From: Pseudomonas sp. B21-056
Lineage (GTDB): Bacteria > Pseudomonadota > Gammaproteobacteria > Pseudomonadales > Pseudomonadaceae
Reading direction: 5' to 3'
Assembly: GCF_026016325.1 (NCBI RefSeq)
Contig: NZ_CP087203.1
Location: 2,418,001-2,482,000 of the forward strand
DNA: 64,000 bases
The notes under the pieces are model-generated. The model had not been told where the DNA came from and did no database searches. It saw only the letters and a program-made list of their open reading frames with translations. The position numbers were made by a program, and so were the translations under genes. This document shows, piece after piece, positions 1-8,887 of this stretch; positions within the stretch are counted from its first letter, which is position 1, and each line of letters starts with the position of its first letter.

Positions 1-1561
1 CTTCTGGCGGGAAGCCCACTTCGTTGACCAGGATGTCGTAGGAGCGCTTGCAGATTTCCTTCTTGCGCGCCTCGGTATCGGCCTGGCCGGCTTCGTCGAA
101 CGCCATCACCACCACGGCGGCACCGTAGCGCTTGCACAGCTTGGCGTGATGGATGAACTGCTCGACGCCTTCCTTCATGCTGATGGAGTTGACGATGCCC
201 TTGCCCTGGATGCACTTGAGGCCGGCTTCGATCACTTCCCATTTCGACGAGTCGATCATGATCGGCACGCGGGAGATGTCCGGTTCGCCGGCGATCAGAT
301 TGAGGAAGGTCACCATGGCCTTCTTCGAATCGAGCATACCCTCGTCCATGTTGATGTCGATCACCTGGGCGCCGGCCTCGACCTGTTGCAGGGCCACTTC
401 CAGGGCTTCGGTGTAGTTGTCTTCGCGGATCAGCCGGGCGAACTTGGCGGAACCGGTGATGTTGGTCCGCTCGCCGACGTTGACGAACAGCGAGCTGCGA
501 TCGATGGTGAACGGTTCCAGGCCCGACAGGCGGCAAGCCCGGGGAATCTCCGGAATCGGTCGTGGTGCGTAGCCGGCCACGGCTTTGGCGATGGCTTCGA
601 TGTGCGCCGGGGTAGTGCCGCAGCAGCCGCCGACGATATTAAGGAAGCCGCTCTGGGCGAATTCTTCGATGACCTTGGCGGTTTCCGCCGGCAGTTCGTC
701 GTACTCACCGAACTCGTTGGGCAGGCCGGCGTTCGGGTGCGCCGAGACGTGGGTGCTGGCCTTGTTCGACAGCTCTTCCAGGTACGGCCGCAACTCGCGG
801 GCGCCGAGGGCGCAGTTCAGGCCCACGGAAATGGGCTTGGCGTGGGCCACGGAGTTCCAGAAGGCCTCGGTGGTCTGCCCGGAGAGGGTGCGGCCGGAGG
901 CGTCGGTGATGGTGCCGGAAATCATGATCGGCAGTTCGACGCCGAGCTCTTCATACACGCCTTGCACGGCGAAGATCGCCGCCTTGGCGTTCAGGGTATC
1001 GAAGATGGTTTCGATCAGGATCAGGTCGGCGCCGCCTTCGATGAGGCCCTTGGTGGCCTCTGTGTAGTTCTCCACCAGTTCGTCGAAGGTCACGTTGCGG
1101 TAGCCGGGGTTGTTCACGTCCGGCGACAGCGAGCAGGTGCGGCTGGTCGGGCCGAGCACGCCGGCGACAAAGCGCGGCTTGTCCGGGGTTTCGAGGGTCT
1201 TGGCGTCGGCCACCTTGCGGGCCAGGCGCGCACCTTCCAGGTTCAGCTCATAGGCCAGGCCCTGCATGCCATAGTCGGCCTGGGACACCTGGGTGGCGTT
1301 GAAGGTGTTGGTTTCGAGGATGTCCGCGCCGGCATCCAGGTAGGCCTTTTCGATGGAGCCGATCACGTCGGGGCGCGTCAGCACCAGCAAATCGTTGTTG
1401 CCCTTGACGTCGCTCGGCCAGTCGGCGAAACGCTTGCCGCGGTAGTCCTGTTCTTCCAGCTTGTAGCTCTGGATCATCGTGCCCATGCCGCCGTCGAGGA
1501 TCAGGATGCGTTCCTTGAGGGCTTGCTGGAGAAGATAGAGGCGAGCGCTGCGATCAGACAT
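1..1561 (-). CDS. metH: Cobalamin-dependent methionine synthase, N-terminal part (cut by window start)
   Basis: Transfers a methyl group from methyltetrahydrofolate to homocysteine through cobalamin, in the cytosol. Only the first ~520 codons are present; the family is ~1230 residues. The ATG at 1559-1561 opens a protein whose early LDGGMGTM segment is typical of the homocysteine-binding TIM barrel. A GGCCG segment encoded near 612-630 supplies the zinc-binding Cys pair. The remaining visible part enters the pterin-binding domain. The gene is divergent from cti, which is the usual Pseudomonas arrangement. I see no cobalamin riboswitch in the 154 bp between the two genes. Truncation is due to the window edge, not to a mutation. 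Confidence 0.95.
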   Translation of the reverse strand, partial: MSDRSARLYLLQQALKERILILDGGMGTMIQSYKLEEQDYRGKRFADWPSDVKGNNDLLVLTRPDVIGSIEKAYLDAGADILETNTFNATQVSQADYGMQGLAYELNLEGARLARKVADAKTLETPDKPRFVAGVLGPTSRTCSLSPDVNNPGYRNVTFDELVENYTEATKGLIEGGADLILIETIFDTLNAKAAIFAVQGVYEELGVELPIMISGTITDASGRTLSGQTTEAFWNSVAHAKPISVGLNCALGARELRPYLEELSNKASTHVSAHPNAGLPNEFGEYDELPAETAKVIEEFAQSGFLNIVGGCCGTTPAHIEAIAKAVAGYAPRPIPEIPRACRLSGLEPFTIDRSSLFVNVGERTNITGSAKFARLIREDNYTEALEVALQQVEAGAQVIDINMDEGMLDSKKAMVTFLNLIAGEPDISRVPIMIDSSKWEVIEAGLKCIQGKGIVNSISMKEGVEQFIHHAKLCKRYGAAVVVMAFDEAGQADTEARKKEICKRSYDILVNEVGFPPE

Positions 1562-1715
1562 AGGACTACCTGGAAAAAAAGACCATTACGAAGCCAGGAA
1601 TCATAGCAAACCTGTGCCGGATTTGATCGCGGGCGACTTTTGCATGAATATCGCTCATGTTTGCAAGCCGGTGCTGGCCCGGTAGAATCGCCGTATACAT
1701 CTTAGGGACCGAGAC

Positions 1716-4007
1716 ATGCCGTACCGCGTCTTATTCGGCAGTCTGTTGCTGCTGTTGTCTTTTGCCGCAGCCGCCAAGGATCCCGCGCCAGCGCTGTCCT
1801 ACACCCGCGACATCCAGCCGATCTTTACGGAGAAGTGCGTGGCCTGCCACGCCTGCTACGACTCTGCCTGCCAATTGAACCTGGGCAGCGGCGAAGGCGC
1901 GGCTCGGGGTGCGAGCAAGCTGTCGGTGTATGACGGCGAGCGACGCCAGGCCGCGGCCCCGACCCGTTTGTTCTATGACGCTTCCGGCCCGAAGGCCTGG
2001 CAGCGCAAGGGCTTTTATTCGGTGCTCGATGCCCAGGGCAGCCAGGCGGCGTTGATGGCGCAGATGCTGGCGCTGGGCCGCGGCGCACCGCTGCAGCCCA
2101 ACGCCAAACTGCCGGAAGACATTGTCCTGGGCCTGGAGCGGGAAAACAGTTGCGCGATGCCGGGGCAATTCGACGGGTACGCCGCCGCGCACCCCAAGGA
2201 GGGCATGCCCCTGGCGGTCACCGGCCTGACCGACCAGCAATACCAGACCTTGCAGCGCTGGCTGGCCGCCGGCGCCCCCATCGACCAGCAGGCCCTGGCC
2301 CCGAGTGCCGCCGAAGCCTTGCAGGTGCTGCAATGGGAAAACCTGCTCAACGCCCCCGGCGCCCGGGAAAGCCTGGTCGCCCGCTGGTTGTTCGAGCACT
2401 GGTTCCTGGCGCACATCTATTTCAAGGATGGCGAGCCGGGGCATTTTTTCCAGTGGGTACGCTCGCGCACGCCCAGCGGCCAGCCAATCGATGTGATCAA
2501 TACCCGCCGTCCGAACGACGACCCCGGCACCCGCATCTATTACCGGCTCTGGCCGGTGCAAGGGGTGATCGTGCACAAGACCCACATCACCTACGGGCTG
2601 AGTGCGGCCAAGATGGCGCGGGTCAAGAGCCTGTTCTACAAGGGCAACTGGCAAGTCACGGCGTTGCCCGGCTACGGGCCGGAGCGCCGGTCGAACCCGT
2701 TCTCTACCTTCGAAGCGATCCCGGCCCAGGCCCGCTATCAGTTCATGCTCGATAACGCCGAATATTTCGTGCGCACCTTTATCCGCGGCCCGGTGTGCCG
2801 GGGGCAGATCGCCACGGATGTGATCCGCGACAACTTCTGGGCGCTGTTCCAGGCGCCCGAGCACGACTTGTACATCACCGATCCGAATTATCGCGGCCAG
2901 GCCACGCCATTGCTGGCAATGCCGGGGCAGAACGACGATGTGGGCAGCGTCCTCAGCCTATGGCTCAACTATCGGGACAAGCGCAACGAATATGAAGCCT
3001 TGCGCCGGGACAACTATGCCGAGCTGCCGGCGCCGAGCTGGTCGACGCTGTGGGCCGGTAACGACAACGCCTTGCTGAGTATTTTCCGGCACTTCGACAG
3101 CGCCTCGGTCACCAAGGGTCTGATCGGTGAAGTACCGCAGACCATGTGGCTGTTCGACTTCCCGTTGCTGGAACGCACTTATTATCAGTTGGCGGTGAAC
3201 TTTGATGTGTTCGGCAACGTGTCCCACCAGGCCCAGACCCGACTGTACTTCGACCTGATTCGCAACGGTGCGGAACAGAATTTCCTGCGTCTGATGCCGG
3301 CCGATTCCCGGGAAGGCTACCTCGACGACTGGTACCAGTCCGGCGGCAAAGTCAAGATGTGGCTGGATTACGAGAGCATCGACAATGACAAGCCGACTGC
3401 CCTCAAGCTTGACGAACGCGACCCCAAGGGCGATTTCACCCAGCAATTGCTGGTCCGCTATGGCGAGTTGAACGCGCGGCCCGATCCGATCAACCGTTGC
3501 GACGGTGCCTATTGCTCGCGCCCGAACATCGATCCGGCCCTGCAGAACGCCGAGCAAGCCCTCAGTCGCCTGGTGTCGCGCCCGGCGGCGGGGCTTCGGG
3601 TGATCGACCAATTGCCGGAAGCGACGATGCTGCGCATTGAAACCGCCGGCGGTGATCGTGAAATCTACAGCCTGCTGCGCAACCGTGCCCACAGCAACGT
3701 GGCGTTTTTGCTGGGCGAGGAGCGGCGCTACCAGCCTGGGTTGGACACCTTGACGGTGTACCCGGGTGTGCTCAGCAGCTACCCGAACTTCATCTTCAAC
3801 ATTCCTGCCGGACAAGTCCCGGCGTTCGTCGATGCCATGGAAAAAGCCCAGGATGAGCAGGCGTTCGAGCGGATTGTCGAGCGTTGGGGGATTCGTCGCA
3901 GTCATCCGCAGTTCTGGCACTACTTCCATGACCTGAGCCGTTACATCGAGGAAACCGAGCCCTTGGAGGCCGGCGTACTGGACATGAACCGCTACCAGAA
4001 CCTCTGA
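1716..4007 (+). CDS. cti: Fatty acid cis/trans isomerase, periplasmic c-type cytochrome
   Basis: Converts cis-unsaturated membrane acyl chains to trans, rapidly rigidifying the membrane under solvent, heat or osmotic stress. The protein is 763 residues, normal for Cti. Residues 1-20 form a hydrophobic signal peptide ending AAAA, so it is exported. A single heme c site CxxCH lies at Cys41, Cys44 and His45. Further cysteines follow at once (CYDSAC), as is usual for Cti. The ATG at 1716 is preceded by AGGGA. It is divergent from metH, as in other Pseudomonas. The family is usually constitutive and controlled by substrate access, and no operator is evident here. Confidence 0.95.
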   Translation: MPYRVLFGSLLLLLSFAAAAKDPAPALSYTRDIQPIFTEKCVACHACYDSACQLNLGSGEGAARGASKLSVYDGERRQAAAPTRLFYDASGPKAWQRKGFYSVLDAQGSQAALMAQMLALGRGAPLQPNAKLPEDIVLGLERENSCAMPGQFDGYAAAHPKEGMPLAVTGLTDQQYQTLQRWLAAGAPIDQQALAPSAAEALQVLQWENLLNAPGARESLVARWLFEHWFLAHIYFKDGEPGHFFQWVRSRTPSGQPIDVINTRRPNDDPGTRIYYRLWPVQGVIVHKTHITYGLSAAKMARVKSLFYKGNWQVTALPGYGPERRSNPFSTFEAIPAQARYQFMLDNAEYFVRTFIRGPVCRGQIATDVIRDNFWALFQAPEHDLYITDPNYRGQATPLLAMPGQNDDVGSVLSLWLNYRDKRNEYEALRRDNYAELPAPSWSTLWAGNDNALLSIFRHFDSASVTKGLIGEVPQTMWLFDFPLLERTYYQLAVNFDVFGNVSHQAQTRLYFDLIRNGAEQNFLRLMPADSREGYLDDWYQSGGKVKMWLDYESIDNDKPTALKLDERDPKGDFTQQLLVRYGELNARPDPINRCDGAYCSRPNIDPALQNAEQALSRLVSRPAAGLRVIDQLPEATMLRIETAGGDREIYSLLRNRAHSNVAFLLGEERRYQPGLDTLTVYPGVLSSYPNFIFNIPAGQVPAFVDAMEKAQDEQAFERIVERWGIRRSHPQFWHYFHDLSRYIEETEPLEAGVLDMNRYQNL

Positions 4008-4053
4008 TCGGCAGGCCCGGCGGCGAACCCCGTGCCGTCGGCTGCTTTCCTGA

Positions 4054-4707
<654 letters not shown>

Positions 4708-4716
4708 CAGGCGATT

Positions 4717-4850
4717 GTGGCGAGGGGATTTAGCGAAACGTCGCACCGCCCCGCTGGGCTGCGTAGCAGCCCCAATCCTGACTTTGTGGTATGTCAGGTC
4801 GTATGATGAGGGCCGCTACGCGCCCCAGCGGGGATAAATCCCCTCGCCAC
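4717..4850. repeat. Family A intergenic inverted repeat, copy 1
   Basis: A GTGGCGAGGGGATTTA element is followed ~100 bp later by its inverted copy TAAATCCCCTCGCCAC. The inner arms are GCTGGGCTGCG-like and partly degenerate in this copy. It lies between the convergent genes nfuA and cobM, where the pair can fold into a long hairpin. Five copies exist in this window. Confidence 0.8.
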
Positions 4851-4877
4851 AGGTTCTGTGTTGATCCGGCTGGCGAA

Positions 4878-5624
4878 TCAGGGCCTGTAAAGGTGGGCAT
4901 GCCCGGCGCGGTAGAGCGATGATTCGCTGAACACGTCGTTGCCCAGCACCCGTCCCACCAGAATCAGCGCCGTGCGGCGAAAGCCCTTGGCCTGGACCTT
5001 TTCGGCAATGTCCGCCAGCGTCCCCACCACCCAATCCTGATCCGGCCACGTCGCCCGGTGAATCACGGCAATCGGGCAATCCGCGCCGTAGTGGGGCAGC
5101 AGCTCACCGACGATCTTTTCCAGATGATTGACCCCCAGGTGAATCGCCATGGTCGCTCCGTGCTGCGCCAGGCTGCCCAGTTCTTCTCCGGCAGGCATCG
5201 CGGTCTTGTCCGCGTAGCGGGTGAGAATCACGCTCTGGGACACGTCCGGCAAGGTCAGTTCGGCGCCCAGCAGGGCGGCGCAGGCGGAAGTCGCGGTGAC
5301 CCCGGGAATGATCTCGAAGGGGATGTCCAGTTCCCGCAGGCAACGAATCTGCTCGCCGATGGCGCCGTACAGGCTCGGGTCGCCGGAATGCACCCGGGCC
5401 ACGTCCTGGCCGTTGCGATGGGCTGTCTCCATCAGCTCGATGATTTGTTCCAGGTGCAGCTCGGCGCTGTTTATCACCTGTTCGGCGCAGTGGCCCTCGA
5501 GCACGGCTGCGGGTACCAGGGAGCCGGCATAGATGATCACCGCGCAACTGCGCACCAGCCGCTGGCCTTTGACAGTGATCAATTCCGGATCGCCGGGGCC
5601 GGCGCCAATGAAGTAGACGGTCAT
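4878..5624 (-). CDS. cobM: Precorrin-4 C11-methyltransferase
   Basis: SAM-dependent methylation of precorrin-4 at C-11 in aerobic cobalamin synthesis. The 248-residue protein starts MTVYFIGAGPGDPELIT, the glycine-rich SAM-binding loop of the tetrapyrrole methylase family. It continues with the YAGSLVP, DPSLYGA and IPGVTATSACAA segments characteristic of CobM. The ATG at 5622-5624 is chosen over an upstream in-frame ATG because CAGGAACC sits just before it and homology begins there. It lies last in the cobE/cbtAB minus-strand group. Confidence 0.92.
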   Translation of the reverse strand: MTVYFIGAGPGDPELITVKGQRLVRSCAVIIYAGSLVPAAVLEGHCAEQVINSAELHLEQIIELMETAHRNGQDVARVHSGDPSLYGAIGEQIRCLRELDIPFEIIPGVTATSACAALLGAELTLPDVSQSVILTRYADKTAMPAGEELGSLAQHGATMAIHLGVNHLEKIVGELLPHYGADCPIAVIHRATWPDQDWVVGTLADIAEKVQAKGFRRTALILVGRVLGNDVFSESSLYRAGHAHLYRP

Positions 5625-5703
5625 GACCGGTTCCTGAAAAAAGGTGGGGGAGCGATGCCTGAATGAAGATCGCTCATGATCCATGGGGCGCGATTATCGG
5701 GTT

Positions 5704-6108
5704 TTACGACGCGACCGCCAATGCCAGTGTGGCCTGGGTGCATTTCTGGCGGGGAATTCGCAGGGTGGCGGCTGTCTGCCCCAGTTGCTCGGCGAGGGCC
5801 AGTGCCGCGCTTTCGGCGACGCCGTAGCAACCCGTGCGCTCGAAAGCGATCTGCGAGCGGTGAGTGAGCCTCTCCTGATAACCGGCCAACTGGGTGCCAC
5901 TGAAGAAGGTCAGCGGCAGCGCCAGTTCTCTCGCCAGCTCCAGCAGCCCCGGTTCGTCGCGCTTGAGATCGATACTGGCCAGGGCGTCTACCGCCTGAAG
6001 CGGTATTCCATGGGCCAGTAGCGTCTCATCCAACAATGTTCGCAACACGCTGGCCGGGCAACCGCGTTGGCAGCCCAGGCCGACCACCAGCACCTGCCCG
6101 CTGCTCAT
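5704..6108 (-). CDS. cobE: Cobalamin biosynthesis protein CobE (CbiG C-terminal family)
   Basis: A 134-residue protein of the CobE/CbiG-C family, which is tied to the aerobic corrin pathway and thought to bind tetrapyrrole intermediates. It begins with a VVGLGCQRGCPASVL segment. The core carries a GCYGVAESAALALA segment typical of the family. Its start overlaps the stop of cbtA by 4 bp, so the two are translationally coupled. Its exact reaction is not established for the family. Confidence 0.85.
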   Translation of the reverse strand: MSSGQVLVVGLGCQRGCPASVLRTLLDETLLAHGIPLQAVDALASIDLKRDEPGLLELARELALPLTFFSGTQLAGYQERLTHRSQIAFERTGCYGVAESAALALAEQLGQTAATLRIPRQKCTQATLALAVAS

Positions 6109-6812
6109 GCCTCGTGGCGGGCTTGACCGTCACGGCGAAACAGCCAGGCGCTGATCAGGCCCAAGGCCAGCCAGAACGCGACGTTGGTCAGTTGCGAGGC
6201 GATCTTGAACTGGCTTTCAAGGGCTTCGGGCGCCAGCATCGAGTGGACCTCCGGCTGCGGTGCACCGATGACGTGGGGCACCAGCAAGGTCGCCACGCCC
6301 AGCAGCTTGAGCAGCCAATGCCTGCCGAACGCGATCAGGGCGATGCCCACGGCCGTGGACGCTGCGGTACCGATCCACCACATCTGCCGTTGGGCCAGGT
6401 CGGCCGCTGCGGTGCCAGGCAGTTCCGGCGGAAGGCCGAGGGTCGGCGCCAGGACGAAGGTGGCGTAACCGGCCAGGCCCCAGAGCAGGCCCTGGGACGT
6501 GTGGGTCGGTGCGCGCAAGGTGTACAGGCCCGCCAGCATCAGGGCGAACCCCACCGCGACCACCAGGTTGCCACCGGTGGTGGACAGCACACGCTGCCAG
6601 CCATCTTCGGGCTCCCAGGCTTCGGCATCATGGGTATGGGCGACGCCGTCGGCGTGTTGATGGACCTCGAGAGGGGCTTCGGCGGTCGGGGCTTTTTCAT
6701 AGGTTTCGGCCTGCAGGATCAGCGGCGAAACCCAAAGGCTTTGCAGGAGGGTCAGCAGCAGGGCGGCCAGCAGACCCGTGAACCCGGCGGTTTGCGCGAT
6801 ACGCTTGATCAT
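6105..6812 (-). CDS. cbtA: Cobalt transporter subunit CbtA
   Basis: Predicted inner-membrane cobalt permease component that works with CbtB. The 235-residue protein has about five hydrophobic segments. An early His-rich periplasmic-type loop (HQHADGVAHTH, roughly residues 55-65) could bind metal. The ATG at 6810-6812 is chosen over a longer open frame, because the upstream extension is low-complexity and overlaps cbtB out of frame. The stop overlaps cobE by 4 bp. It is controlled with cbtB by the cobalamin riboswitch at 7128-7325. Confidence 0.88.
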   Translation of the reverse strand: MIKRIAQTAGFTGLLAALLLTLLQSLWVSPLILQAETYEKAPTAEAPLEVHQHADGVAHTHDAEAWEPEDGWQRVLSTTGGNLVVAVGFALMLAGLYTLRAPTHTSQGLLWGLAGYATFVLAPTLGLPPELPGTAAADLAQRQMWWIGTAASTAVGIALIAFGRHWLLKLLGVATLLVPHVIGAPQPEVHSMLAPEALESQFKIASQLTNVAFWLALGLISAWLFRRDGQARHEA

Positions 6813-6823
6813 GTCGGCAGGTC

Positions 6824-7012
6824 TCAATGGCACGGGAAGGCGGCGCTGTGGCGGGTGTCGTGGGCTGCGTTGTGCACCGCCTCGATGTGGGAGAAACCGG
6901 CGAAATAGACCAGGCCGGCACCGAGGACCGAGGCGAGGATCGCCGCGCTCAGGCGCTGGCTCAGGGTCGTGGTGCTGCTGGCGGTGCGGGCGGTGGTGCT
7001 GATGGTCGACAT
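6824..7012 (-). CDS. cbtB: Cobalt transporter subunit CbtB, small His-motif membrane protein
   Basis: A 62-residue protein with one transmembrane helix (roughly 17-40). Its C-terminal tail is His-rich: HIEAVHNAAHDTRH and a final CH. The family is the riboswitch-controlled partner of CbtA in cobalt uptake. The ATG at 7010-7012 is chosen because a longer in-frame extension would start inside the leader and has no homology. It is the first gene downstream of the minus-strand riboswitch, with 11 bp before cbtA. Confidence 0.88.
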   Translation of the reverse strand: MSTISTTARTASSTTTLSQRLSAAILASVLGAGLVYFAGFSHIEAVHNAAHDTRHSAAFPCH

Positions 7013-7127
7013 GGCGCTTCCCTCTGTTCTTGTCTTGGCCAGTGGGTAAATCGAGCGCAATGAAACCTCGGGCCAAAGCCCGTCAGGATCCGAACAGCGC
7101 CCGCCCACCGCGGGTTTGTTGATGATT

Positions 7128-7325
7128 GAGTCATGGGCCGGTCTCCGGGCTCACGAGGGGCAGGGCCTTGGCCTTGCCTGCAAGCGTCACCTTCCCATGC
7201 CATCGGGCACAGTGGTTCAGACGCTTCGCTCGCTTACCGTTGCGGGGGCAGCACCGGACTGACGTGGCCTTGAAGTAAAGCACACGATTCACCGGTTTCC
7301 CGTTTCACCCTGTGAAGGGCACCCA
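7128..7325 (-). promoter_or_regulatory. Cobalamin riboswitch controlling cbtB-cbtA-cobE-cobM
   Basis: Read on the minus strand, the leader has the cobalamin aptamer landmarks in order: GGGTGAAACGGGAA near the 5' end, AGTCCGGTGCTGCCCCCGCA, the B12-box-like GAACCACTGTGCC, GCATGGGAAGGTG, and the closing AGCCCGGAGACCGGCC. It ends ~115 nt upstream of cbtB. High B12 is expected to lower expression of cobalt uptake and corrin genes. Confidence 0.92.
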
Positions 7326-7387
7326 TTACTAGGCGCACAGGAGAGCATGGCTGGGGGTGGGGCGTCAATGAAACCGAGTCGGGGCCA

Positions 7388-7450
7388 TCGCGAGCAGGCT
7401 CGCTCTCACAGGGGAATGCATTTCAAATGTGGGAGCGAGCCTGCTCGCGA
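7388..7450. repeat. Family B (REP-type) inverted pair, copy 1
   Basis: TCGCGAGCAGGCTCGCTCTCAC and its inverted copy GTGGGAGCGAGCCTGCTCGCGA flank a short spacer. The pair lies between the two divergent riboswitch leaders. Seven copies of this family occur in the window, all intergenic. Confidence 0.85.
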
Positions 7451-7514
7451 TGGGGCCCGCTCATGCACCACCGAACCCGCAGACATTGACCCGCCCGCAC
7501 ACCCTGCGTAGCCT

Positions 7515-7706
7515 TGCGCCTTCGAGGTTCTTCGGTTTGCGCCGAAGCTAAGACGGGAACGCGGTCCAAGCCGCGGCTGCCCCCGCAACTGTGAACGGTG
7601 ACGTTCCTGCCAGGCCACTGTGCACGCAGCACGGGAAGGCGCAGGAATTGCCAGGGCTTTTTTGAAAAGCCGAGACCGGCCCGCCGTCAGCCAGGAGACC
7701 TGCCTC
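7515..7706 (+). promoter_or_regulatory. Cobalamin riboswitch controlling cobW-cobN
   Basis: On the plus strand the leader shows TTCGAGGTTCTTCGG, GCTAAGACGGGAACGCGGT, CGGCTGCCCCCGCAACTGTGA, the B12 box GCCAGGCCACTGTGC, CACGGGAAGGCGCAGG, and the closing GCCAGGAGACCTGCC. These are the standard cobalamin aptamer elements in order. The aptamer ends ~115 nt before cobW. A long open frame that reads through this leader is not coding. Confidence 0.93.
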
Positions 7707-7819
7707 GAGACAGATTCTCACTACAACCGGGCGGGGTGATCCGGTGGCGAAATCTTCCGCGCACGCCTGTGCCAGCGGTTGTCGTCCCGTTTGCCCGCCA
7801 TTTTGCCAAAGGGCATCCG

Positions 7820-8884
7820 ATGAAAACACTGGCCAAACTCCCCGTCACCATCGTCACCGGTTTCCTCGGCTCGGGTAAGACCACCTTACTGCGGCACATG
7901 CTCGACAACGCCCAGGGCCGGCGTATCGCAGTGATCGTCAACGAGTTCGGTGAGCTGGGCATTGACGGCGAGATCCTCAAGCAGTGCTCCATCGGTTGCA
8001 CCGAAGAAGAGGCTAACGGCCGCGTCTACGAACTGGCCAACGGCTGCCTGTGCTGCACGGTGCAGGAAGAGTTCTTCCCGGTGATGCGCGAGCTGGTGGC
8101 CCGGCGCGGCGACCTCGACCACATCCTCATCGAAACCTCCGGCCTGGCCTTGCCCAAGCCGCTGGTCCAGGCCTTTCAGTGGCCGGAAATCCGCAGCGCC
8201 TGCACCGTCGATGCGGTGATCACCGTGGTCGACAGCCCGGCCGTGGCCGCCGGCACCTTCGCCGCGTTCCCCGACCAGGTCGACGCCCAGCGTAAGCTCG
8301 ACCCGAACCTGGACCACGAATCCCCGCTGCACGAGTTGTTTGCCGATCAACTGGCGAGCGCCGACCTGGTAATCCTCAACAAGGCCGACCTGATCAGCCC
8401 CGAAGACCTGGCGAAAGTCCGCCTCGAAGTGGCCGAAGAACTGCCACCGGCGGTCAAGGTCATCGAAGCCAGCAGCGGCCGCCTGCCGTTGGAAGTGCTG
8501 ATCGGCCTGGGCGCCGGCTCCGAAGAACACATCGACAGCCGTCACAGCCATCACGACCACCACCATGACGGCGATGACGACGACCACGATCATGACGCCT
8601 TCGACTCCATCTCCATCGAACTGCCCCAGGCCGACGAAAGCCTGTTGCTGGACGCGCTGACCCAACTGGTGGTCCAGCACGGCGTGTTGCGGGTCAAGGG
8701 TTTCGCGGCGATCCCGAACAAGCCGATGCGCCTGTTGATCCAGGGCGTCGGCACGCGTTTCGACAAGCATTTCGACCGCCAATGGGGCGCCGATGAAGCG
8801 CGGGTCACGCGTCTGGTATTGATCGGCCAGGCGCTGGACGCGGCGCTGCTTGAAGCGCAGTTGCGCGCCGCCCTCAGCGTCTAA
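7820..8884 (+). CDS. cobW: CobW, metal-chaperone GTPase (COG0523)
   Basis: A GTPase of the COG0523 family, proposed to deliver or insert cobalt for cobaltochelatase. In the 354-residue protein the Walker A GFLGSGKTT is at 14-22 and the CxCC metal site (GCLCC) is at 76-79. NKAD, the GTP base-recognition motif, lies mid-protein. An acidic His-rich stretch rich in HH and DDDD spans ~237-260, and a CobW C-terminal domain follows. The ATG at 7820 is chosen because the upstream frame runs through the riboswitch. It lies 3 bp before cobN. Confidence 0.93.
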   Translation: MKTLAKLPVTIVTGFLGSGKTTLLRHMLDNAQGRRIAVIVNEFGELGIDGEILKQCSIGCTEEEANGRVYELANGCLCCTVQEEFFPVMRELVARRGDLDHILIETSGLALPKPLVQAFQWPEIRSACTVDAVITVVDSPAVAAGTFAAFPDQVDAQRKLDPNLDHESPLHELFADQLASADLVILNKADLISPEDLAKVRLEVAEELPPAVKVIEASSGRLPLEVLIGLGAGSEEHIDSRHSHHDHHHDGDDDDHDHDAFDSISIELPQADESLLLDALTQLVVQHGVLRVKGFAAIPNKPMRLLIQGVGTRFDKHFDRQWGADEARVTRLVLIGQALDAALLEAQLRAALSV

Positions 8885-8887
8885 GCC

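Noticed and set aside
146..1606. Long plus-strand open frame (486 codons) opposite metH
   Set aside because: It is a mirror frame of a high-GC gene with low-complexity, His/Gly/Asp-rich translation and no ribosome site. The minus-strand metH has clear family motifs.
7598..7819. In-frame N-terminal extension of CobW
   Set aside because: It translates the conserved riboswitch RNA; CobW homology begins at the ATG at 7820 near the Walker A motif.
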